Source: Luidia sarsii (taxonomy: Eukaryota > Echinodermata > Asteroidea > Paxillosida > Luidiidae). Taken from it: 64,000 bases of DNA. Position numbers and translations under genes: made by a program. The stretch is from the NCBI GenBank assembly GCA_949987565.1, contig OX465111.1, forward strand, positions 16,404,359 to 16,468,358, written 5' to 3'. The notes under the pieces were generated by a model. That model did not search any database, was not told the origin of the DNA, and saw only the letters and a program-made list of their open reading frames with translations. Shown one piece after another: positions 1 through 10,223 of this stretch (the first letter of the stretch is position 1; each line of letters opens with the position of its first letter).

Positions 1-350
1 TCATTCAGATGCAAACAAGGTAGCCTATAAACCGGGCTTCCACAGTTATGGGATCACACAAAGTTTTAATATGTCGCCCTATGGCTGAATGACATTTGCA
101 ATTGCTTTCCGTCATTTGAAAGCCATCTCTAACTTGTCCAGCTGGCCAATTTATGAAATTTTCAATGAAAATTTGACTGAACCTGGGGTTGATTTCACAA
201 AGCCTTATGTTGCATCGTAACTCAAAGTATAATGGATAACCCATCAAAAGTTGTGATAGGCAGTATAGATTCTGCACATCGCTAATCGTCTTGCGATTGA
301 TCGTAAATTATGATGAGTTTGGTGAAATAGACTGCCAGATTTGAGCTACT
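1..350. repeat. Fold-back repeat, CATCGTAA family, copy 1
   Basis: It contains GTTGCATCGTAACTCAAAG, GATAACCCATCAAAAGTTGTGA and GCATCGCTAATCGTC. The same sequence recurs in either orientation near 1870, 26570, 36115, 42415, 49740, 54155 and 58050. The two ends are roughly inverted, which suggests a non-autonomous fold-back DNA element. There is no coding capacity. Confidence 0.6.
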
Positions 351-389
351 GTACTACCTTAGCAGTCTACCACCTTAGCAATCAGCCCT

Positions 390-770
390 TAGGTGGGGCC
401 ATTCCAAATAGTTCACAATCTTTACTGGCATTGGGGCACCAGTCAGAGGCATTTGACCATTAAATGGAAGATATATCATGGGATCATTTCCCCATTTTTT
501 AGATTAAAATGTACACAACAAATAGCTGTAAATCTGGCTATAGCAAAGTGGATACAGCTTTTTGCAACTTTATTTACAAACAAAAAAGGAAAAGGAAACT
601 AACTGGAAAATGTTGAAGCAATTCACGAAAAAATAAATAAATTGCTTGTTAAATCAACCAGTGCTCTACCTCCTGAGCTATCCAGCCCTTTGATGGATGC
701 CCCCAAATGGTCAACTATCATTCCTGGCATTTGGGTGCCAATGAGTCTGACGCATTTGTACATAGACAGT
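390..770. mobile_element. tRNA-derived SINE composite, degenerate
   Basis: It holds the inverted tRNA A-box-like stretch CTCTACCTCCTGAGCTATCCAGCCC. The body is shared with other copies: a 'ttcagatgcaaacaa...gtaaacctggctacagca' type segment and AAAGTGGATACAGCTTTTTGCAA. Other copies lie near 1125, 6200, 6630, 34690, 39020, 42880 and 60460. Confidence 0.55.
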
Positions 771-806
771 GCTTCTTTTCATCGTAATTCTCATGTGGCA
801 TTGCAG

Positions 807-856
807 GACCGTAGACTACAAGCGAAACCGAGAGGCAGTCAGAGCACTGAGAGAAG
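807..856 (+). CDS. Exon of the unrecognised gene (first visible)
   Basis: This exon follows a pyrimidine-rich tract and TTGCAG, and its donor is GAAG|GTAC. It encodes a basic stretch around YKRNREAVRALRE. It is the least certain exon of the model because it is short and sits between repeats. Confidence 0.55.
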
Positions 857-3800
857 GTACACTCAACAGAGATAAGAAATACACAAAACAAAGTGAGTCA
901 TGTGGCATTGCTAAAACCCTCCTAAAGTGTAATTTTTCCACCAAGAATGACAACTTTTATTCCCTTTGTCACACTTTGCGAACAAATATCAGAAATTTAT
1001 ATTAATAAATTGTATGAAAATTTTTCCCACTTTTGGGAAAATGTTTTCCAAAATTTTAGTGCATGTATGGGAAATTCTTTTCCAACATTTTTGCATTTTT
1101 TTATGCATTTTGTTTCTTATTATTTTTTTACATGGCAAAGAAAACTGACTGGACTGGGACTTGAATTTGTAACTTTTGGTTTTGCGTACCAGCACTCTAC
1201 CAACACCAGAGGTTTTGGGTTCAAGTCCTGGTGGAGTCAAAGTTTTCTTTGCCATTTTTCAAAAACAAATTGTTTAAAACTTCCCAGTTAGATTTTCCTT
1301 TATTTGTTTGTCTTGTTCTAAGTCTTAAATTCAAATTGCCAATAGGCCTTTGAGGCCATCTAGTCATATGAGGCTTTAAAAGCTCAGTGCAGATAGGATT
1401 AGAAGTTAGAGTGTCTGACAGATTGATCTTAGGGTAATGATCTTCACGGCCCTTAGACTTCAGTGAGTAAACATTTCAACATGACAACTTGGGGACTGTT
1501 TGGTCAACAGTAGTAGCCGTGGAAGAGCCCAAAACCATCTTCTGGAGACCACGGAAGCCAGAATCCGAATCATCTGAAGAGGAAGAACCCCAGGTATTGC
1601 CATATGGTGACGGTGTGTCATCCTTTGTGTTTATGGAACATGTGGTCAGTGCCTGTGATAGGAGACACCCAAGGAGGTCATGACCCTAGACCCCAATGTT
1701 TTTACCCCATTGCCGTTTGGAAAAAAGTACATTCCTTACAAGGGTACTTAACAGGGCTTTGGCAGACAAGCAACACCTATTGCAATAGTTTGACATTTTC
1801 GAACAAAGAAAGAAAACCTATGAAAAAAGCTCATTGGACCAGCTTTGTACCACCTGTGGTCGATTTCCAAAAACTCAACGTAATGTACAACCAATCGCAA
1901 GCCGATTAGCGATGCACAGAAACTATGTGAGCTATAACTTACGAATGATTATCCATCGTAAGTAGAGTTACAATTCATCATAAGGCTTTTTGAAATCCAC
2001 CCTGAACTATCCAACTATTAGTTGAGGCCTTCAAAAAAGACAACTACCCCCCATACAGTATCTTTCCTGTGGCGGTGGCACCTGTAAGAAGCATTAGATA
2101 TTTTGCATCTCCAGGATCATACTTCTGGTTTTATTCACTCACAGACAAGAATTTGCTGTATTTCTTGGCTATAGCAAATCAGGGATCACATTAAGTGGAT
2201 GCAGCTTTTAAACTTTAGTTTGAAGTCCAGTACATTTTGATATTTTGGCAAGTAAAGGGAATTGCTGTGTATCTGTACTCTTGCCTGAAATCATTGTTCT
2301 GTACATATTGTGCAGGTGGTTCCCCTGAGTGCTCAGGAACAGGAGATGGAGAACATGCACCAGAAGTTATTACAGAGAGGAGTTAATGTATCTGCACACA
2401 CCTTAGCAAGGTAAGATCTGTGAGCAACTAAATGACAGACTAGACTGGTCTGCTTTCAAGTGTGTATGTCATAACTGCTAGACTATCAATCTGGTTGAGG
2501 TCGTGTGGTGGATTCAAATCTGTACAGTGGCTCGCACTGCATTGCATCATAGTAATATGATTTTGCATTGAGGATAATGTACTTCAATTAGTTCAATAAT
2601 AACATGGGTTCAAATCCCACCAGAGCTGCCTGCTTTTTTTCAGCTGGCAGGCAGGCAAAGCATTGCACCTAGTGTCATTCATATGTCAAGTAGGGAAAAC
2701 CCTTGTTGAAGTACATTCTCCTTGATGCAAAATCACATTGTTTTTATGAAGCTATGCATTATCCACTGCTAAACAGATTTGAATCCACCACATAATCTCG
2801 ACCAGCCTGGTCCAATGGTTATGGCGGTTTATGTCAAAGAGTAAGTGTGCACTGGAAGTTGTGTTTTTCAGGGGCCTTCTGCCACCAACTCAAAGAGGCT
2901 ATGATGATTGTACATTGGAACTGCCTGAAAAGGCATCCTTAGGGTAAGTCAGAAAAATAATTGGGTGCTCAGATGAGTCTTATAGATCAGCCAGCCTAAA
3001 TGCACCGTGTCTATGCTGAGCCTGTTATCTACCTTGAAAAATCATTGTAATCATTAGAAATTATGATCACAGATCTTAACTTACCGGTACTCAATATTTG
3101 GAATGCAAATTTGTCACAGGTTTAACTTACAGGTACATGTACCTCTATTTTGATTCACCATGACTGGAATGTTTGTTGGTTAGGTGGTCAATCCGTTGTT
3201 TGATTGATCAATTAATTGATCTAGTGAGTGCTTGGTTAATCAATTTAATTATCAGTTCATAAATTCAATTAACAGTTGAGAAATCTAATTATCAATTGAT
3301 CAATTTAATCATCAATTGATCAATGGAATAATCAATTGATCAATCAAACTGTCAATCTATTGAATTATAAAAAAAATTCAATTGATTGGGAATAAAGTAA
3401 ACAGATACATTTATCATGTTCAGTTAAGACTTTTGTAGATTTGTTTTTGATAATTATTTATACCCATATTCTTTCATCAGACTTTTGAACCAACCTGAAA
3501 TGTGGCTAGGGAAACTCTTTCGCAAATATAAACTAGCCGAGAAGGCATTAGGTAAGTAATGGATATCACTCATTTCATAAGGAAATAATGATAACCAAAG
3601 CACGTACAATATAATTATAACAATGATTAAGTAATGCAGACATGGCAAATAGAGACCTGGCCGGCAAAGGCAACCTACCTGTCTGATATTCAGAAGCTGC
3701 TGGGGCCACTGATAACTGGCTGAATCTAGATGCCATTACAGCACTGGCCATGGATCAAAGTGTGTGGAGAAGCTTGGTAGTCGCCTGCTTCACAGCCGAA

Positions 3801-4378
3801 TGAATGAATAAATGCAAAATGGAAAAGAATGCTGAGCATTAACTGGAAAGAGAAAATATCAAACAGAAGGAACTTGTTATTAAGAGACAGTAGTTTTGGA
3901 GAGTTTGTGAAAAGAAAGCTTTCATACCTCGGCCACATCCTCGGAGGTAGTGGCAGTAGATTAACACTACAGATGACAGAAGGGGAAAAGTGAAGGTCAG
4001 AGGAAAAGGGAATGGAAGAAGAGGCAGTGGATGGACGACATCAAAATAATGGACCGGATGAACCTGTTGTAAGAAAGCGCCTTGCACAGGTTAGAACAAC
4101 TTTGAAGAAGATCATGTGATCTTAATGTGGTAGGAAATTGTCAGTCCTGAAGGTGATTGAAGAAGAAGAATACAAACTACAAGCCTATTAAATAATCACG
4201 GCGATGACAATTATTTTCATGCCACGTCTGTTTTTATCTGGCAGTTATAGCCAATGAGCGGATGGCCATTCAGGCCGAGAACGAGGCCAAGATGGCTGCA
4301 AGAGGCCCACCCAAGAAGACAAAGAGGAAGACAGCCAAGCGGAAGGTGAAACGCAAGAAGAACAGCACAGCCACATGA
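807..4378 (+). CDS. Unrecognised basic protein, six exons, 5' end missing
   Basis: Six exons join without a frame break: 807-856, 1511-1593, 2316-2410, 2872-2943, 3481-3551 and 4245-4378, ending in TGA at 4376-4378. Each intron starts GT and ends AG, and the phases (1, 0, 2, 2, 1) match at every junction. The 167 visible residues begin TVDYKRNREAVRALRE. Next comes an acidic Ser/Glu stretch (ESESSEEEEP), then a charged, probably helical middle with GLLPPTQRGYDD and PEMWLGKLFRKYKLAEKAL, and last a strongly basic tail (PPKKTKRKTAKRKVKRKK) that looks like a nuclear or nucleolar signal. No signal peptide or membrane segment is visible. The first exon enters in phase 2, so a start-bearing exon lies upstream, possibly before the window. 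I do not recognise the family. The exon structure is well supported; the function is unknown. Confidence 0.7.
1120..1315. mobile_element. tRNA-derived SINE copy
   Basis: It is framed by GGCAAAGAAAACTGACTGGA and its inverse AAAGTTTTCTTTGCCATTTT. Between them are an inverted A-box region (CCAGCACTCTACCAAC) and a B-box-like GGTTCAAGTCC. Two opposed tRNA-like halves appear joined head to head. Confidence 0.6.
1511..1593 (+). CDS. Exon of the unrecognised gene (acidic Ser/Glu)
   Basis: The acceptor is GGTCAACAG and the donor CAG|GTATTG. It encodes VAVEEPKTIFWRPRKP followed by a Ser/Glu run. It enters in phase 1 and leaves in phase 0. Confidence 0.65.
1868..2035. repeat. Fold-back repeat, CATCGTAA family, copy 2
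   Basis: The stretch runs CAATCGCAAGCCGATTAGCG, GCACAGAAACTATG, then TTACGAATGATTATCCATCG and a palindromic GTAAG core, ending GGCTTTTTGAAATCCACCC. It matches the family seen at 1-350 in the opposite orientation and lies in an intron of the plus-strand gene. Confidence 0.55.
2316..2410 (+). CDS. Exon of the unrecognised gene
   Basis: The acceptor is TTGTGCAG and the donor AG|GTAAGA. It encodes a polar, probably helical segment that includes SAQEQEMENMHQKLLQRG. It leaves in phase 2. Confidence 0.75.
2438..2830. repeat. Inverted (fold-back) repeat of about 390 bp
   Basis: The left arm (about 2441-2580: GACTGGTCTGC, GAGGTCGTGTGGTGGATTCA, ATGTACTTCAA) is the approximate inverse of the right arm (about 2700-2825: TTGAAGTACAT, TGAATCCACCACATAATCTC, GACCAGCCTGGTC). 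A related copy with GGTCAAGGTCGTGTGGCG lies near 39960-40215. It sits in an intron. Confidence 0.6.
2872..2943 (+). CDS. Exon of the unrecognised gene
   Basis: The acceptor is GTTTTTCAG and the donor GG|GTAAGT. It encodes GLLPPTQRGYDDCTLELPEK. It enters and leaves in phase 2. Confidence 0.75.
3180..3375. repeat. Degenerate TCAATTGATCAAT low-complexity tract
   Basis: Short motifs such as ATCAATTGATCAAT and CAATTTAATTATCA are repeated imperfectly. The tract is self-complementary, AT-rich and lies in an intron of the plus-strand gene. Confidence 0.6.
3481..3551 (+). CDS. Exon of the unrecognised gene
   Basis: The acceptor is TTTCATCAG and the donor G|GTAAGT. It encodes LNQPEMWLGKLFRKYKLAEK. 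It leaves in phase 1. Confidence 0.75.
4245..4378 (+). CDS. Last exon of the unrecognised gene, basic tail
   Basis: The acceptor is ATCTGGCAG. It encodes a helical segment (ANERMAIQAENEAKMAARG), then the Lys/Arg-rich tail, then TGA at 4376-4378. Dense coding-like codon use contrasts with the surrounding AT-rich repeats. Confidence 0.8.
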
Positions 4379-4589
4379 AAGAGATAAAGGAGATTCAATT
4401 ACCACTCAGAACAAGGAACATGTATCAGGGCCCAATTTCATAGAGCCGGCTGATTAAGCACAAAAATCAGCTTAGCACAAACGGACTTAATTCTTTGTTT
4501 AAACAGGATTGCCAACCGTCATGTCATTTTGATTGCGTTGGCTTGCATGACTTGTATGTGACTATTTCTTTAAATTAAGCTTTTACTTT

Positions 4590-4780
4590 GATTTAGATAA
4601 GACTTGAAGGTTTGCATGGTGGAAATACTAAGTGGCAAGTTTGCGGTGACACCATGTAGCACTTCTCTTCTAAGGAGGGCTGTGGCTCTGAAAAGAGTTA
4701 CTGGCTCTTTTCCGAGCCACACTCCTTCAGAAGTGATATATGGTGTCACCGCAAACCTTCCACTTTGCATTGAATTATTG
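4590..4780. mobile_element. Fold-back repeat with histone-type stem-loop, copy 1
   Basis: The left arm has GGTTTGCATGGTGGAAATAC and TTTGCGGTGACACCATGTAG; the right arm has ATGGTGTCACCGCAAACCTTCC, so the arms are inverted. The centre carries GGCTCTGAAAAGAG (4684-4697) and its opposite GGCTCTTTTCCGAGCC (4703-4718), which resemble the metazoan replication-dependent histone 3' stem-loop. No transposase is seen. Confidence 0.65.
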
Positions 4781-5099
4781 AGAAAGGCATCCTGATGTTT
4801 GCCCTTATTGCACCAGCATATCTGTCCTTGCCAATGATACTGCAGCACACGTGTAAAACTCCAGCCCTCTTAGGGAAACAATTTGCGTTGCAGTGTGACA
4901 ATGTGACATTGCATTCGAACGAGGTGTGGGATAGAAGTGGAAAATGCTCAAATCTTTCAGGCATCCAATGTGTAGGAATGGACCAATGCCACAGTAGCCT
5001 GATGAATATCATCATGTCTCATGTTCATGTTCTCAGGTATCATACATTGTTTTAATGAGCAATATTAAACAAAAGACTTGTACAAAAACTCCCCAAACT

Positions 5100-5330
5100 G
5101 TTGTTTGTGAAAGTGGGGGTGTGATCCCTGGAGATATACAGCACTTAGTGTTTGAATCCTTGTAGTTGGCACCCCCCACCTCAGCAAAGACTACGCAAAA
5201 CCCGAAGTCTCGAATTCAAAATCCAGCACAGTAAAACTTTTCTTTGCCATTTTTCCAGATTGTCTAAAATTTGATGAGACTTTTCCCGGGTACCTAATTT
5301 TGCACTGTGCTGTATCCAGTTTTATTTCCA
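5100..5330. repeat. SINE fragment and low-complexity intergenic DNA
   Basis: It contains GTGATCCCTGGAGATATA and AGTAAAACTTTTCTTTGCCATTTTTCCAGA, both shared with the SINE copies at 6000-6350. The rest of 5330-5990 shows no gene or clear repeat. Confidence 0.4.
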
Positions 5331-5989
5331 TTTAAAGTTATGTATAAAAAATCTGAGACTGTACAGTCAAGTAGACAGGTGTCTTTCATAAATAGTGGAG
5401 TTGTGTACCATTGTGCCAAAGAGGTTAAAGGTTGACAAGGAGGCTTGCACCATATAAAAGCTCACTGTCTACCATTCCTTTGAACAAAAATTAAAGCAAG
5501 TTTAAAACCCAGTTTGACTGACGGCAGGTTGGGAATAATTCATTTGCTCAATTATTGAGAAGTGTTTTTATTTATAAGCAGTTGTTTTTATTTTCATGAT
5601 TTTGGGGCTTTTGAGATTGGAGTGTCATTTCTTAGTTTTTCAAAAAAGCATTGTTCCAAAACATATCTGGTGCTGCTACTGGATTGCTCTGTGTTGATAC
5701 AAAATTGTCCATTTTTCCTGCAAGTATATATGCTCTGTCTATTTGAAAACATTAGTCTGGGTGCATTTTGGTAAGTTTGTTAGTATTAGACCTACTTGAA
5801 GGTAAAATAAAGGGAAAAAACAAAATGGTTTCAAAGAGGGGATTTTTTTTAAGGTTTTGCAGAGATGCAGTGACCCGAATTGTCATTGTTCATTTCTTCT
5901 GTGTACATTGAACAGGCAATAGGGTAATGTTTTCCTTTGTTTATTTCAGTTCTCACAACTATTATAACCTGGCTTATGACCTTTTATGT

Positions 5990-6480
5990 TTTTAATTGAT
6001 TAAATATCGGGATGTGATCCCTGGAGATATAAGCCTAAGGCATTTATTGGTTAGATGTTTCTGATTGGCACCCCCCCCCATCCAGCCAAAATAGTTGACC
6101 ATTTCTTTGCTTATTTCGGAAAGCATTGGAGTAAAATTTGTTATTAATCAAGTTTGCTTCTTTGAGCTTTGTGCAATAAAAAATATATCGACAATTTCGA
6201 AAAATGGCAAAGAAAACTTTGACTGGACTGGGACTTGAGCTCTGGTTTTGCATTCCAGCTCTCTTACCATTTGAGCTATCCAGCCAGTAAATGGTGGCCT
6301 TCCCAAAACAATTGTCAGCTAGTCTTTGTCGGGTGGGGGTGCCAGCCAGAAGCATTCAACCATTAATTGCTATCCAGGGATCATGCCCCAGCTTTCATTC
6401 AGATGCAAACAACCAGTTGTTGTAAACCTGGCTACAGCAGCTCGATTAAGCAGTATTACAGTTTCCAGTCACTTTCTGAC
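5990..6480. mobile_element. tRNA-derived SINE composite copy
   Basis: It includes GGCAAAGAAAACTTTGACTG, then CTGGGACTTGAGCTC (inverse B-box side) and CTCTTACCATTTGAGCTATC (inverse A-box side). The tail has TTTCATTCAGATGCAAACAA and GTAAACCTGGCTACAGCA. The tRNA-like half is about 75 bp. Confidence 0.65.
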
Positions 6481-6499
6481 CTGTAGCTAGGTTTACAAC

Positions 6500-6780
6500 A
6501 ATTGGTTATTTGCATCTAAATAAAAGTGGGGCCGTGATCCCTTGGGATGTGCGGCAGTTAACAGTTGAATGCTGGTGGCTGGCACCTCCATCCAGGCAAA
6601 GACTAGTTGACTATTTTGGGAAGGTCACCATCTAAGGGCGGATAGCTTATATGGTAAGAGCGCTGGTTCACAAAACCAGAGGATTTGGGTTCAAGTCCTG
6701 GTCCATTTAAAGTTTTCTTTGCCATTTGTTTTGAAATTTTTTATAAGTTCCTGCTCAGCTTTTCCTTTATTTGTTTGAAT
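6500..6780. mobile_element. tRNA-derived SINE composite, opposite orientation
   Basis: At 6635-6705 the forward tRNA-like order is readable: GGATAGCTTATATGGTAAGAG (A-box side), GCGCTGGTTCACAAAACCAG (anticodon-arm-like) and GGTTCAAGTCC (B box). The tail is AAAGTTTTCTTTGCCATTTG. The acceptor stem does not pair well, so this is a SINE rather than a working tRNA gene. Confidence 0.65.
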
Positions 6781-7222
6781 AAAAAACATCGGTGACCAAA
6801 ATTGATGCTGATCATAGGTTTTGCTTTTGTTTTCACCCATCACAATGAATCAAATGATTTTAGTATTAATTCAAGAAAAGCCTGCAATTTCGATCCAAGC
6901 AGGACAAGGTATTATTTCCCTTCCCTCTTCTTTCCCTGCTCACATTTGTACTTTTACCTTCAAATGTATCTCAGTGCATTGATTTAAAGACCCACATTTG
7001 TAGGAATCGGTCTCTTTCTGCAGAAAATTTCCTGATGTCAGAAAGTCAGCAGACCAGTAATTACTCTCAACACCTTCAACATGATGTATCATCTTTTTTT
7101 GGCAGAGTTTGTCACAAAATGTCTGCCATCAAAACCAATTCAAGTGGATACCCTTGTTGGAAAATACTTCAGTCTCAGAATCACTCGGTCATAGAATAAA
7201 TTCTTGCACATTGTACCTAATG

Positions 7223-8312
7223 ATTGGTGAATGGACCGCTCTACAAGCAGGGTCATCTTCAGATCGTCATCCCCCCTGCTTCCGGATCCTAGTGACGTCT
7301 GTAGTCAGAGCTCCTTGAACTCCCTCCGTCTTAAAGGTTGTGAACTTTGTCTTCTCAATGTATCTATGGCAACAAAGAAACATCAGAATAATTGTGAAAA
7401 ATACAATGGAGGGAATGGCTCCTTGTTTCTTCTTTTGTATGAGATGATGGATGATAAGATTTGAAAGTTTGCATGGTGGAAATACTAAGTGGAAGGTTTG
7501 TGGTGACACCATGTAACACTTCACTTTTGAGACAGAGTGTGACTCTGAAAAGAGAGAGTAACTCAATGTTTCAGGCAGTGTGTAATCTACCCGCTGTGAG
7601 GAGACTCCTGCTTCAGGCTACTTGTCATTATTTTTACCTAAGGATTGGTGAATGGACCGCTCTATAAGCAGGGTCATCGTCAGATCATCATCCCCCCTGC
7701 TTCCGGATCCTATAAGACATCTGTAGTCTGAGTTCCTTAGGCTCCCTCCATCTTGAAGAAGAGGAACTTGGTATTCTCACATGTATCTATGGCAACCAAG
7801 AAACAGAATAATAACTGTGAATAATACTATAGAGCGAAATGGCTCATTGTTTCTTATTTTGTATGAGATGATGGATGATAAGATTTGAAGGTTTGCATGG
7901 TGGAAAAACTTAGAGGAAGGTTTGCAGTGGCAGCATGTAACAGTTCACTTTTGAGACAGGGTTTGGCTCTGGAAAGAGGCAGTTACTCAGTGTTTCAATT
8001 TTCAGGCAGTGTGTACTCTGCCCATCATCAGGAGACTCCTGATTGTCATTATTTCTTACCTGAGGATTGATTAATGGACCGCTCTACAAGCAGGGTCATC
8101 GTCAGATCGTCATCCCCCCTGCTTCCGGATCCTATAAGACGTCTTTAGTCAGAGTTCTGTGAACTCTATCTGTCTTGAAGATCAGGAACGTGGTGTTCTC
8201 GCATGTATATCTATGGCATTGTATAAACAAAAATAACTGTGAATAACAATTGCTCAGTGTTTCTTCATTTATATGAGAGGATGGATGATAAGATTTGAAG
8301 GTTTGCATGGTG
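7223..8312. repeat. Tandem block, about 425 bp unit, about 2.6 copies
   Basis: Units begin near 7223, 7646 and 8071 with GGTGAATGGACCGCTCTA or a variant. They then carry GATCGTCATCCCCCCTGCTTC, TCTATGGCAAC, GATGATGGATGATAAGATTTG and finally the fold-back arm GGTTTGCATGGTGGAAA. The histone-like stem-loop within the units (7541-7560, 7963-7980) is degenerate. Short frames starting MKVCMVE arise only from the repeat arm. Confidence 0.75.
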
Positions 8313-8509
8313 TGGTTGATAGTTCAAGGCTTCTTCAAGCAAAATTTTGAATTTTTCAGAAGAAATATATTTGTGCTTCTCTGAAAGAAATGGAGATTGC
8401 TTGGATGATTACAGATAAGACTGTTAAGAATTCTTGCAAATTGAATGAAATTAATATAAAGATCATGTGGAAGGCATTACCAAAATATAAAATCTTGGGC
8501 ATGATGCGT

Positions 8510-9110
8510 TCAACTCACCCATTTGAGATTTGGAGTTTGGAGGATCTCAAATGAGTTGAATCTCAGGACATCAGACTTGGAGCATCGGACTTCGGAATTC
8601 GGACTTCAGGTTTCTTACTTCGGGTTTCAGACTTCAGGTTATCAACCCACCCATACGGGTGTGTGGTTGAACCTTTGAGATTAGATTAGAAATCAGCCCA
8701 CCCTTACTGATGGGCGAGTGACTGATCCTCTAAGATTAAGACTTGGAGATAAAAATCAACCCACCCAAACCGGGCGCGTGGTTGATGGATAGGATTAATA
8801 CAATTTTAAATGAAATGCATCAGCCCACCCAAGGGCGCATGGTTGACACAATTAAAGTAAATTATTTTGAAAATATTTATCCAATAATATAAGTTACTTT
8901 ACAACAACAAAAATTATAAAAAGATAAATACCGGTACATGTTTGAACTGGCGAGTGGCTGATCCTTTAACTTAAAATGTGCAGACTTTCGGATAAAAATC
9001 AACCCACCCAAACCGGGCGTGTGGTTGATGGAATGGATTAATACAATTTTAAATAAAATACATGCGCCCACTCATAAGGGCGCGTGGTTGACACAACTTA
9101 AGTAAATGAT
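8510..9110. repeat. CAACCCACCC palindrome cluster 1
   Basis: CAACCCACCCAAACCGGGCG with TGTGGTTGATGG and variants recur at about 8643, 8694, 8757, 8821, 8999 and 9064, each an imperfect palindrome. The block 8750-9300 resembles 13830-14225, which shares the flank TTAGAACTGGTTTATT or a variant, so the two are diverged duplicates. Confidence 0.65.
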
Positions 9111-9297
9111 TTTAAAAGTATTTATCCAATAATATAAATTACTTTATATACGTGTGAACATTATTTTCATAAAAAGAAAACACATGTTGGAATTGGTTTA
9201 TTATCCACATTTTAAATGTAATAAGTTAATCACTGCAAATTCTTTATACATAAGAAAAATCAGCATTGATGATTTGCATGAACAAACCAGGCGCTTT

Positions 9298-9450
9298 AAA
9301 CTTGGAGCATCGGACATTGGACATTGGACATCAGAAATTGGACATTGGACATCAGACATTGGACATTGGACATTGGACATCAGAAATTGGACATTGGACA
9401 TTGGACATTGGACTCTGGACATAAAAGACATCAAATTTTAGACTTGATTA
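9298..9450. repeat. Minisatellite of GGACATTGGACATC units
   Basis: Ten-to-eleven-base GGACATTGGACATC and AGAAATT variants are tandemly repeated. A second block of the same unit occupies about 10010-10115. Confidence 0.85.
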
Positions 9451-10215
9451 CTTGAATCTTGAATCTCAGAACATCTGGCTTGGAGCATTGGGTTTCGGTC
9501 TTCGGGTTTCGGACTTCAGGTTTAATTTGGACTTCGGATTTTGGACTTCAGGTTTTGGACTTCGGGATTTGGACTTCAGGTTTTGGACTTCAGGTTTTGG
9601 ACTTCAGGTTTTGGACTTCAGGTTTTGGACTTTGGGTTTTAGACTTCAGGTTTTGGACTTCAGGTTTTGGACTTCGGGTTTTGGACTTCAGGTTTGGGAC
9701 TTCAGGTTTTGGACTTCAGGTTTTGGACTTCGGGTTTTGGACTTCAGGTTTTGGACTTCAGGTTTTGGACTTCGGGTTTTGGACTTCAGGTTTGGGACTT
9801 CAGGTTTGGGACTTCAGGTTTTGGACTTCGGGTTTTGGACTTCAGGTTTTGGACTTCAGGTTTTGGACTTCAGGTTTCAGACTTTGGGTTTCAGTCTTTG
9901 GGTTTGGGACTTCAAGTTGGGGACTTCAGGTTGGGGACTTCGGGTTTTGGAATTCGGGTTTGGGACTTGAATCTTGAATCTCGAGTCACAAATCTTGAAT
10001 CTCGGGACATCAGACATTGGACTTTGGACAATGGACAATGGACATTGGACATTGGACATTGGACATTGGACATTGGACATTGGACTTTGGACATAAGACA
10101 TCGGACACAAGACATCGGATTTCGGACTTGAATCTTGATTCTGGAGCGTAAAATCTTGAATCTCGGGACATCAAGCTTGGAGCATTAGGTTTCGGACATC
10201 GGGTTTCAGACTTCA
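9450..10215. repeat. Minisatellite of GGACTTCAGGTTTT units
   Basis: About thirty 14-base units GGACTTCAGGTTTT, GGACTTCGGGTTTT and variants fill 9525-9965. They are followed by CTTGAATCTTGAATCTCG phrases and a GGACATT block at 10010-10115. Overlapping frames rich in DFGF are open only because of the repeat. Confidence 0.85.
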
Positions 10216-10223
10216 AATTTCAG

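Noticed and set aside
4604..4795. Small protein family MKVCMVEILSG... at 4604, 7461 and 7885
   Set aside because: The shared frame is the arm of the fold-back repeat; frames break outside the arm and the inverse strand is equally open.
6635..6712. Functional tRNA gene
   Set aside because: A- and B-box-like sequences are present but the acceptor stem does not pair, and the segment recurs as part of a dispersed SINE.
9452..10131. Overlapping plus-strand frames rich in DFGFWTSGFG
   Set aside because: A 14-base minisatellite is open in several frames at once, which is typical of repeats, not genes.
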